Shown here: piece by piece, positions 1-5,151 of the stretch
Numbering within the stretch: the stretch's first letter is position 1
Layout: each line of letters starts with the position of its first letter
NCBI GenBank assembly: GCA_030150315.1
Contig: JASLGB010000173.1
Span: 1 to 5,151 of the forward strand
Length of the DNA: 5,151 bases
Source of the DNA: Dokdonella sp.
GTDB taxonomy: Bacteria; Pseudomonadota; Gammaproteobacteria; Xanthomonadales; Rhodanobacteraceae
Direction of reading: 5' to 3'
Notes under the pieces: generated by a model
Told to the model about the DNA's origin: nothing
The model's database searches: none
Seen by the model: only the letters and a program-made list of their open reading frames with translations
Position numbers and translations under genes: made by a program

Positions 1-920
1 TCGTGGCCGACCACCGCCAGCACATGGCGGAACGCATCGTCGGTGGCGTGCTCCGGGTCGGCCAGCAAATACTTCGCGTTGAAGATGTTGAGGCCCTTGT
101 TCTCCATCGCGCCCATCGTGAAGTCGTGCGTCGCGACGATGTGGAACACGTCGAGGTCGTAGCAGCGGCCAAAGCGCTGCTCGTCCCAGCGCATCGCCAG
201 CTTGAGGCACTCCATCGCCCAGCCGCAGCGGCCGATCGCATCCGCCTCGGCGTGGATCGCAAGGCGCACGCGGCGACCTTCGGCGGTGACGAAGCAATCC
301 TCGATCGTTTCGAGCCGACCGGCGACCAGGGCGAACAGGTAGCTCGGCTTGGGATGCGGGTCGACGAAGCGCGCCCAGTGGCGGCCGTCTGCCAGCTCGC
401 CCGCGCCATCGGCGTCGCCATTGGACAACAGCAGCGGAAAACGCGCCTTGTCGGCACGCAGCGTCACGGTGTAACGCGCCAACACGTCGGGGCGATCGAG
501 GAAGGGCGTGATGCAGCGGAATCCCTCGGCCTCGCATTGGGTCAGCAGGAAGCGCGCATCGGCACGGCCGCTCGCATACAGGCCTTCCAGCGCGGTATTG
601 GATTCCGGCGCGATGCGCACGCGCGTTTCGACCACGGCGCGATCGGCACCCAGCGGAATCGTCAGCGCACCATCGGCGAACCGGTATTCGGTGGCGTGGA
701 GCGTGCGGCCATCGACGCGCACCTCCAGCAGCTCGATGCGCTCGGCGTCCAGTCGCAGCGGCTGTTCCGGCTGCGAGCCGTCGCGCATGACCTGCAACCG
801 CGATGCGACTTCGGTGCACGTCGGATCGAGATCGAATTCCAGCGCCACATCGGTGATGCGCCAGGCGGGAGGGCGGTAATCGCGCAGCAGCACGATGGGT
901 TTGGAGGATTCGGGCGACAT
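1..920 (-). CDS. pepN: Aminopeptidase N, N-terminal part (M1 family), cut by window edge
   Basis: Zinc-dependent cytosolic aminopeptidase that removes N-terminal residues from peptides. The minus strand reads 306 complete codons from an ATG at 918-920 to the window start. Visible landmarks follow E. coli PepN with an offset of about 8-9 residues: the TQCEAEGFR segment (residues 126-134, with Gln127 and Glu129 matching the substrate N-terminus-binding residues), FLDRPDVLARY just after it, the DPHPKPSYLFALVAG segment, and the GAMENKGLNIFN exopeptidase motif (GAMEN at 270-274). The last readable residues are VVGH, where His306 is the first zinc ligand of HEXXH; the Glu codon is cut. About two thirds of the gene (family length near 870-890 aa) lies beyond the left edge. 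Start choice: an in-frame TAG at 954-956 limits upstream extension, and only a TTG at 924-926 competes. No clear Shine-Dalgarno precedes the ATG. The gene is divergent from the PLP enzyme gene. Identity is very secure. Confidence 0.97.
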   Translation of the reverse strand, partial: MSPESSKPIVLLRDYRPPAWRITDVALEFDLDPTCTEVASRLQVMRDGSQPEQPLRLDAERIELLEVRVDGRTLHATEYRFADGALTIPLGADRAVVETRVRIAPESNTALEGLYASGRADARFLLTQCEAEGFRCITPFLDRPDVLARYTVTLRADKARFPLLLSNGDADGAGELADGRHWARFVDPHPKPSYLFALVAGRLETIEDCFVTAEGRRVRLAIHAEADAIGRCGWAMECLKLAMRWDEQRFGRCYDLDVFHIVATHDFTMGAMENKGLNIFNAKYLLADPEHATDDAFRHVLAVVGH

Positions 921-1014
921 CGGCAATTCGTGGAAAAATGAGCGTTTTGCAGGCTAGCACGCGCCATCGGCGCGCGTGTATCGTCGCCAACCCCCTGCTC
1001 GTGGACACCGGCGC
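921..1014. other. Divergent intergenic region between pepN and the PLP enzyme gene
   Basis: These 94 bp must hold the promoters for both divergent genes, but no convincing -35/-10 pair is visible on either strand. The left part is AT-richer (an A5 run and a T4 run at 934-948). The right part holds a GC-rich stem-loop at 958-978. On the minus strand a weak extended -10-like TGCTAGCCT sits upstream of pepN without a recognisable -35. Confidence 0.5.
958..978. repeat. GC-rich inverted repeat in the divergent promoter region
   Basis: CGCGCC (960-965) and GGCGCG (969-974) form a perfect 6-bp stem around the triloop ATC. The arms extend by CA/TG (958-959 with 977-978) across a 2-nt bulge. No U-tract follows in either direction, so it does not look like an intrinsic terminator. 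It could be an operator, a leader hairpin, or chance in GC-rich DNA. Confidence 0.35.
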
Positions 1015-1965
1015 ATGACCTTTGCACTGCCGACTTTTGCCGATATCCAGGCCGCTGCCGAATGCATCGCAGCGCATGCGCACCGCACGCCGGTCCTGCG
1101 CTCGCGCTCGATCGATGCGTTGGTCTGCGCCGAGCTGCATTTCAAATGCGAGAACTTCCAGCGCGCCGGCGCCTTCAAGTTCCGTGGCGCGTGCAATGCC
1201 GTATGGTCGATGCCGGATGCGCTCGCCGCCCACGGCGTCGTTACCCATTCCTCGGGCAACCACGGCGCCGCACTTGCGCTCGCCGCCAGGACACGCGGCA
1301 TTCCGGCGCACGTCGTGGTGCCGGATGGCGCGGTGAAATCCAAGCTGGCCGCGATCGAGGCGAGCGGCGCCATCCTGCACCGCTGTGCGCCGACGATTGC
1401 CGCGCGCGAAGCCATGGCGGAGGAAGTCCGTGCACGGACAGGCGCGACGATGGTGCATCCCTACACCGATCCGCGCGTGATCGCCGGGCAGGGCACCGCG
1501 GCGCTGGAGCTGCTGCGCGAGACCGGCCCGCTCGATGCGCTGGTCGCGCCGGTGGGCGGCGGCGGCCTGATCGGCGGCAGTGCGATCACCGCGCATGCCC
1601 TGTATCCGGAACTGGCCGTGCATGGCGCAGAGCCGACCGGCGCCGCCGATGCGTTCGATTCCTTGCGCAGCGGCAAGCGCACGACCGATCTGGTCCCCGA
1701 TACCGTTTGCGATGGCCTGCGCGGGCTGCTTGGCGCGATCAACTTCCATTTGCTGCAGCAGCATGCGGTGCAGGTGCACACGGTGGCCGATCCGGCCACC
1801 GTTGCCGCGATGCGCCTGATCTGGGAGCGGCTGAAAATCCTCGTCGAACCGTCGTCGGCGATTGCGCTGGCGGTGATCCTCGCCCATCGCGAGTCCTTCG
1901 CCGGCCGCCGCGTCGGCGTGATCCTTTCCGGCGGCAATGTCGATCTGGACGCGCTGCCGTGGTGA
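1015..1965 (+). CDS. PLP-dependent serine racemase / serine-threonine dehydratase family enzyme
   Basis: Complete 316-aa fold-type II PLP enzyme, predicted cytosolic. The family racemises serine and/or eliminates water from serine or threonine to give pyruvate or 2-oxobutanoate. Visible motifs: GAFKFRG with the Schiff-base lysine Lys55; SSGNHGAA (79-86), whose Ser80 aligns with the re-face acid/base Ser84 of human serine racemase; the PVGGGGL phosphate-binding loop (glycines 181-184); EPTGAAD, which keeps the Glu/Ala/Asp spacing of the serine racemase Mg site (Glu206, Ala210, Asp212); and a C-terminal LSGGNVD with Ser305, expected to contact the pyridine nitrogen. There is no C-terminal ACT domain, which argues against biosynthetic IlvA and fits serine racemase or catabolic (TdcB-like) enzymes. 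An upstream in-frame GTG at 976 would add 13 Arg-rich residues; the ATG at 1015 fits the family N-terminus better, though its Shine-Dalgarno is weak. The racemase-versus-dehydratase balance cannot be read from sequence. Confidence 0.93.
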   Translation: MTFALPTFADIQAAAECIAAHAHRTPVLRSRSIDALVCAELHFKCENFQRAGAFKFRGACNAVWSMPDALAAHGVVTHSSGNHGAALALAARTRGIPAHVVVPDGAVKSKLAAIEASGAILHRCAPTIAAREAMAEEVRARTGATMVHPYTDPRVIAGQGTAALELLRETGPLDALVAPVGGGGLIGGSAITAHALYPELAVHGAEPTGAADAFDSLRSGKRTTDLVPDTVCDGLRGLLGAINFHLLQQHAVQVHTVADPATVAAMRLIWERLKILVEPSSAIALAVILAHRESFAGRRVGVILSGGNVDLDALPW

Positions 1966-1990
1966 AGCGGCCGCTGCGCTGACGCGGGTG

Positions 1991-2005
1991 GCGGCCGTTG
2001 GCCGC
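1991..2005 (+). terminator. Short hairpin after the PLP gene, weak terminator candidate
   Basis: GCGGCC and GGCCGC form a perfect 6-bp stem with a GTT triloop, 25 nt after the TGA of the PLP gene. No U-tract follows, so intrinsic termination is doubtful. It may be a chance palindrome or an RNA-end-stabilising stem. Confidence 0.2.
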
Positions 2006-2079
2006 TCCGGCAAGCCCGTTCCGAGCCCTGCAGCGAACCGCGCCGTCCCCACCTAAACACGCCTTCCTTCCGGCTGCCC

Positions 2080-2142
2080 GCCCACTGGCGCGAAGCGGCG
2101 CGCCCTGGGCTTCCGGTTGCGCGAGTTGCCGCGGACTTTTTT
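2080..2142 (+). terminator. Imperfect stem-loop followed at a distance by T6, possible terminator
   Basis: GCCCA (2080-2084) plus GGCGCG (2087-2092) pair with CGCGCC (2099-2104) plus TGGGC (2106-2110). This gives 11 bp with a small internal loop and the hexaloop AAGCGG. A T6 run follows at 2137-2142, 26 nt later, preceded by only a 4-bp CGCG stem. The distance between strong stem and T-run is not canonical, so this is a weak candidate for ending the PLP gene transcript. Confidence 0.22.
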
Positions 2143-2342
2143 CGGAATTGCGGGAGACGGCATCAGCACGCTGCCGCATAGCTGGGGATGAGCTTTCGCC
2201 AGCGCAGTCCGGGCGCGGCATCGCTCCCGTTCGTCGGGCAGCGCCGAAGCCGACCTCTTCGCGACGGTTCCATGAAGGCAGGTGGCGGCTTTCCTGCGTT
2301 CGCCAAGGTCGCCAAAAAAAAAGGTATCGTCCGCGCCTGGAG

Positions 2343-2368
2343 CGGCAAGCCGGCGTGATCGGCTGCCG
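2343..2368 (+). promoter_or_regulatory. Stem-loop in the 5' leader of the secreted-protein gene
   Basis: CGGCAAGCCG (2343-2352) pairs with CGGCTGCCG (2360-2368), giving 9 bp with one bulged A and a 7-nt loop (GCGTGAT). It ends 41 nt before the GTG start. It may affect message stability or translation, but no known riboswitch class was recognised. Confidence 0.3.
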
Positions 2369-2397
2369 TGCAGGGGATGCCGTAGTCGCGGCAAGAA

Positions 2398-2404
2398 CGG
2401 GGGA
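2398..2404 (+). promoter_or_regulatory. Ribosome binding site selecting the GTG start at 2410
   Basis: The purine-rich CGGGGGA has its GGGGGA core at 2399-2404, 5 nt before the GTG at 2410. An in-frame TAG at 2383-2385 rules out starts further upstream. Later in-frame candidates (GTG 2428, ATG 2449) would remove the charged n-region of the signal peptide, so this site decides the start. Confidence 0.6.
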
Positions 2405-2409
2405 TTCAC

Positions 2410-5151
2410 GTGAACACACGTTTGCAGGTGCTCATCCTGAGCACTGCCATGGCCGTATTGGGCGGCTGGACCGGAGCCGGACGCGTGAGCGCCCAGGATC
2501 AGGTAGGAGCGCTTCCACTCGAGTTCGCGGCGGTGTTGTCGAACGGCGAGATCAAGGGGAGCGGGCCCAGCGACAAGCCCTTCGTGCCGCCGCTCGTCGA
2601 ACGGCCTGCTGCGCCGGTGGTTGTGCTCGGCCAAGGCTACGGTGGTGAGGTCGAACCAAACGGCACGGTGGCGACCGCGTCGCCGCTGGTCGGCACCGGC
2701 GGCGTCGTGCGCGCGAACCTCTATCCTGCCGGCGACATCGATTACTACAGCTTCACGGGCAATGCCGGTGACCGCGTCTACGCGGCGACGATGACGTCGG
2801 CGTCCGCCGGCACCAGCACCGACAGTCAGCTCACGCTGCTGGACAGCGACGGCTCGACGGTGATCGAGTTCGACGACGACAACGGCTCATACGCGGCGCT
2901 GTCGTCGTCGATCGCGGGTGCCACGCTGCCCGCTACGGGCACGTACTACCTGCGCGTGAACGACTTCACCGCCGGCACGACGTCGCAGCGCGGCTACGAG
3001 CTGTATTTCCGCCTGCAAAGCGGTGTGCCGACGCCCGAAGTCGAAGGCAACGACACACCGGCGACGGCCAATCCGCTGCCCGCCAATGGCTGGGTCAGCG
3101 GTGCGCGCAACCCTGCTGCTGCAACCGAGCAGGACTGGTACCGAATCGACCTGAATGCAGGCGACACGGTCTACCTCGCCCTCGACCTCGACCCCGAGCG
3201 AGATGGGACGAGCTGGAATGGTCGCCTCGGTTTTGCACTCTTCGGCGATAACGGCAACCAGATCCTCGTCGTGGACGATGCTGGCACCAGCGACATCGCG
3301 CCGTGGCCGAACATTCCCTCCGAGGCCATGTTCATGACGGTCAAGCAGGCGGGCACGTACTACGCATTCGTCGACTCGGCGAGTGCGGCCGTCGGTGGCC
3401 CCACCGCCACGTACCACCTCAGCGTGAGCGTGCATCCCGCGGTCGACGAGGGCGTCAGTTGCACCACGTACACGAGTACCGACGTGCCAAAGACGATCGG
3501 TCCGAGCGCCGGTCTGACCAGTTCCACAATCACGGTTCCCTCCACACCCGGCCTGCGCATCGCGGACGTCGACGTGAGCATCACGCTCAACCACGCGCTC
3601 ATGCAGGATGTCGATGCTCACCTGAGATCGCCGGCCGGTACCAATGTCGGACTCTTCACCGACATCGGTGCCGGTGCCACCGGTGGCCAGACCCAGATGG
3701 ACGCCACCTTCGACGACGAAGCGGCCACTCCCCCCGCCTTTACGGTTCTGCGCGGCATGCGGCTGAAGCCCGAGAACAATGCCACTGCCGGCACAGCATC
3801 CACTTCCGGCGCCTATCGTCTGTCGTGGTTCGACGGACAGGATCCGGCGGGCACCTGGACGCTCGATCTGTACGATGACAACGCGGATGCGAACGGAGGC
3901 AACCTGACGGCGTGGAGTGTGCGTATCTGCGCCGCGCCGCCGCCGCCGGAGTGCCCGACGGGCTTCGTGCGGACCACGGCCTATTCGACCGATTTCGAAT
4001 CCGGTGCGTCGGGTTTCACGCACAGCGGTACCCAAGACGAATGGGAGCTCGGCCTGCCGACCATGCAGGCGACGATGACACTGAATCCGGTCGCCGCATT
4101 CACCACCTGCAACAGCGGCGTGAATTGCTGGAAGACCGATCTGGACGGCACCTACAACGCAAGCAGCAACCAGGATCTCTACTCGCCCGACATCGACCTG
4201 AGCGGCCTCGTCGGCCCCGTCGTGGTGTCATGGGCCCAGCAGCACCAGGTCGAGACCGCCAACTTCGACCACTTTTTCGTCGACATCGAGGAGGTCGGTG
4301 GCACCTCGGCCCAGCGCCTGTTCGAGTGGCTCGATCCCACGCCGATCAGTGCTTCGGCCGGCACTGGCAATCCGCAGGCCAACATCGGTACCGCGATCGG
4401 CTGGGGAGAGCGCAGCGTGCGCGCCGATAGCCTGGCGGGGCTCAAGACGCGTCTGCGCTTCCACCTCGACAGCGACTCGACTGTGCAGTTCGGTGGCGTC
4501 GCGATCGACGATGTCTCGGTTACGGCCTGCCGCGCGGCGACGGCCGATCTTGCGATCACCAAGACCAACGGTGTGACGACCTCGACGCCGGGCGGCAGCA
4601 CGACCTACACCATCACGGCGAGCAATCCGACAGGTGGCGATGCGATCATGGGCGCGACCGTGGCCGACACGTTCCCGGCCGCATGCGACAGTCCGACCTG
4701 GACCTGCGTTGGCGCCGGCGGCGGTACCTGCACCTTCAGCGGCAGCGGCCACATCGCCGACACGGTGAACCTGCCGAGCGGCGGTTCGGTGACCTATACC
4801 GCGCTCTGCCCGATCAGCGCGACCGCAACCGGCAGTCTGACCAACACGGCCACCGTAACCGCACCGGCGGGCGTGACCGACCCGACGCCGGGCAACAACA
4901 GCGCCACCGATACCGACACCTTGTCCCCCACGGCGGATCTGTCGATCACCAAGACCGACGGCGTGACTTCGGCCACACCGGGTGGCTCGGTGACCTACAC
5001 GATAACGGCCAGCAACGCCGGCACGAGCAGCGCAACCGGCGCGACCGTGGCCGACACGTCCCCGGCCGCATGCGACAGTCCGACCTGGACCTGCGTTGGC
5101 GCCGGCGGCGGTACCTGCACCTTCAGCGGCAGCGGCCACATCGCCGACACG
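2410..5151 (+). CDS. Secreted multidomain protein: PPC-PPC-P domain-jelly roll-DUF11 repeats (3' end outside window)
   Basis: Exported protein of unknown function; 914 codons are readable without a stop and the frame leaves the window open. Residues 1-28 form a Sec signal peptide: Arg4, a hydrophobic core around residues 5-20, and a VSA|QD cleavage site after Ala28. A linker (29-80) leads to a PPC domain (about 81-203) with DIDYYSF at 109, LLDSDGS at 143, FDDDNGS at 154 and TGTYYLRV at 176. A second, more diverged PPC-like domain covers about 209-343 (DWYRIDL near 242). Residues 351-507 are a proprotein-convertase P domain: DVDAHLRSPAG at 400, TFDDEA at 433, WFDGQDPAGTWTL from 473, AWSVRIC at the end. 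After a proline hinge, 515-707 form a jelly-roll/MAM-like beta domain (LYSPDIDLSG at 590, FGGVAIDDVSV at 694). DUF11 repeats start at 712 and 842. PPC and P domains normally flank secreted peptidases, yet no catalytic domain is visible. An adhesin, stalk or surface protein is the likeliest role. Confidence 0.9.
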   Translation, partial: MNTRLQVLILSTAMAVLGGWTGAGRVSAQDQVGALPLEFAAVLSNGEIKGSGPSDKPFVPPLVERPAAPVVVLGQGYGGEVEPNGTVATASPLVGTGGVVRANLYPAGDIDYYSFTGNAGDRVYAATMTSASAGTSTDSQLTLLDSDGSTVIEFDDDNGSYAALSSSIAGATLPATGTYYLRVNDFTAGTTSQRGYELYFRLQSGVPTPEVEGNDTPATANPLPANGWVSGARNPAAATEQDWYRIDLNAGDTVYLALDLDPERDGTSWNGRLGFALFGDNGNQILVVDDAGTSDIAPWPNIPSEAMFMTVKQAGTYYAFVDSASAAVGGPTATYHLSVSVHPAVDEGVSCTTYTSTDVPKTIGPSAGLTSSTITVPSTPGLRIADVDVSITLNHALMQDVDAHLRSPAGTNVGLFTDIGAGATGGQTQMDATFDDEAATPPAFTVLRGMRLKPENNATAGTASTSGAYRLSWFDGQDPAGTWTLDLYDDNADANGGNLTAWSVRICAAPPPPECPTGFVRTTAYSTDFESGASGFTHSGTQDEWELGLPTMQATMTLNPVAAFTTCNSGVNCWKTDLDGTYNASSNQDLYSPDIDLSGLVGPVVVSWAQQHQVETANFDHFFVDIEEVGGTSAQRLFEWLDPTPISASAGTGNPQANIGTAIGWGERSVRADSLAGLKTRLRFHLDSDSTVQFGGVAIDDVSVTACRAATADLAITKTNGVTTSTPGGSTTYTITASNPTGGDAIMGATVADTFPAACDSPTWTCVGAGGGTCTFSGSGHIADTVNLPSGGSVTYTALCPISATATGSLTNTATVTAPAGVTDPTPGNNSATDTDTLSPTADLSITKTDGVTSATPGGSVTYTITASNAGTSSATGATVADTSPAACDSPTWTCVGAGGGTCTFSGSGHIADT
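4543..4932 (+). repeat. DUF11 repeat unit 1 (130 codons)
   Basis: This unit is one whole DUF11 module inside the secreted-protein gene (residues 712-841), running from ADLAITKT through TPGGSTTYTITASN and four cysteines (759, 766, 774, 800) to the TDPTPGNNSATDTDT linker. DUF11 modules are immunoglobulin-like beta domains found in tandem in large bacterial surface proteins. Its block 4651-4764 recurs almost exactly in unit 2. Confidence 0.85.
4933..5151 (+). repeat. DUF11 repeat unit 2, cut by window edge
   Basis: The second unit begins ADLSITKT and keeps TPGGSVTYTITASN, the VADT segment and the first three cysteines (888, 895, 903). It is one residue shorter than unit 1 before the conserved block. 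Positions 5038-5151 match 4651-4764 at 113 of 114 bases. More copies are likely beyond the right edge. Confidence 0.85.

Larger units (their letters stand above)
1966..2409. other. 444-bp intergenic region with stem-loops and 5' leader of the secreted-protein gene
   Basis: No convincing gene was found here. The longer open frames that cross it are arginine/proline-rich GC shadows. Contents in order: a short hairpin just after the PLP gene (1991-2005), an imperfect stem-loop (2080-2110) followed by a T6 run (2137-2142), a small open frame of basic composition (2188-2358), an A9 homopolymer (2314-2322), a stem-loop with one bulge (2343-2368), and a Shine-Dalgarno-like GGGGGA before the GTG at 2410. 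The length suggests that the downstream gene has its own promoter rather than being co-transcribed, but no strong sigma-70 promoter could be picked out. Confidence 0.6.

Noticed and set aside
3..941. A 312-codon plus-strand open frame opposite pepN
   Set aside because: The opposite strand encodes unmistakable PepN motifs (TQCEAEGFR, GAMEN). The plus-strand translation is Arg/His/Gln-rich with no recognisable domain, as expected for an antisense GC-rich shadow.
976..1014. Upstream GTG start at 976 for the PLP enzyme
   Set aside because: It adds an Arg/Pro-rich 13-residue extension not expected in the family and starts inside the inverted repeat. ATG 1015 gives a normal family length.
2314..2340. 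T9 on the minus strand as the tail of an intrinsic terminator
   Set aside because: The only stem preceding it on the minus strand is 4 bp (CCGC/GCGG) and is separated from the T-run by 8 nt, so it is not a canonical terminator. No minus-strand gene ends here either.
2080..2409. Possible riboswitch (for example GEMM c-di-GMP) upstream of the secreted-protein gene
   Set aside because: No match to the conserved core of GEMM or of other classes I could recall; only isolated stems are visible.
2053..2634. A 193-codon minus-strand open frame over the same region
   Set aside because: It shows no recognisable motif and overlaps the signal-peptide region of the secreted-protein gene antisense, with shadow-like composition.
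1998..2648. A 216-codon plus-strand open frame spanning the intergenic region
   Set aside because: Composition is Arg/Ala/Pro-rich, there is no Shine-Dalgarno, and it runs out of frame through the signal peptide and start of the real gene.
2887..4035. A 382-codon minus-strand open frame
   Set aside because: It lies wholly inside the secreted-protein gene, whose plus-strand frame shows PPC and P-domain motifs. The minus-strand product is Arg/Gly/Val-rich without domain features.
4228..5139. A 303-codon minus-strand open frame with internal repeats
   Set aside because: Its repeats are the antisense of the DUF11 coding repeats, and its Ala/Gly/Arg composition is a shadow pattern.

Overview
The window is GC-rich DNA, probably from a gammaproteobacterium of the Lysobacterales (Xanthomonadales) type. 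That placement is an inference. It rests on a PepN of the E. coli type, strong G/C preference at third codon positions, and a large secreted protein combining PPC, P-domain and DUF11 modules, which is a common style in that order. No tRNA, rRNA, CRISPR array, insertion sequence or phage gene was seen.

Layout: (1) Positions 1-920, minus strand, hold the N-terminal 306 codons of aminopeptidase N (pepN); the window edge cuts the gene inside the HEXXH zinc motif. (2) Positions 921-1014 are a short divergent intergenic region with a GC-rich hairpin. (3) Positions 1015-1965, plus strand, hold a complete fold-type II PLP enzyme of the serine racemase / serine-threonine dehydratase family with its catalytic lysine and probable metal site intact. 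(4) Positions 1966-2409 are a 444-bp intergenic stretch with several stem-loops, an A9 tract and a 5' leader. (5) From 2410 to the right edge, plus strand, runs one open reading frame of 914 codons with no stop. It starts at GTG and has a Sec signal peptide. Two PPC-like domains, one proprotein-convertase P domain, one jelly-roll-like beta domain and at least one and a half DUF11 repeats follow.

The first two genes are ordinary cytoplasmic amino-acid and peptide metabolism genes: PepN frees amino acids from peptides, and the PLP enzyme racemises or deaminates hydroxy amino acids. They are divergently transcribed and need not share a pathway. The third gene is the accessory element. It encodes an exported, probably surface-attached or released multidomain protein. 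It carries modules that usually accompany secreted peptidases, but no peptidase domain is visible in the part present. Its DUF11 repeats are a mosaic at the DNA level: one block is diverged and the next is almost identical between copies, which suggests recent repeat exchange. The end of this gene, where a sorting signal or catalytic domain might lie, is outside the window.
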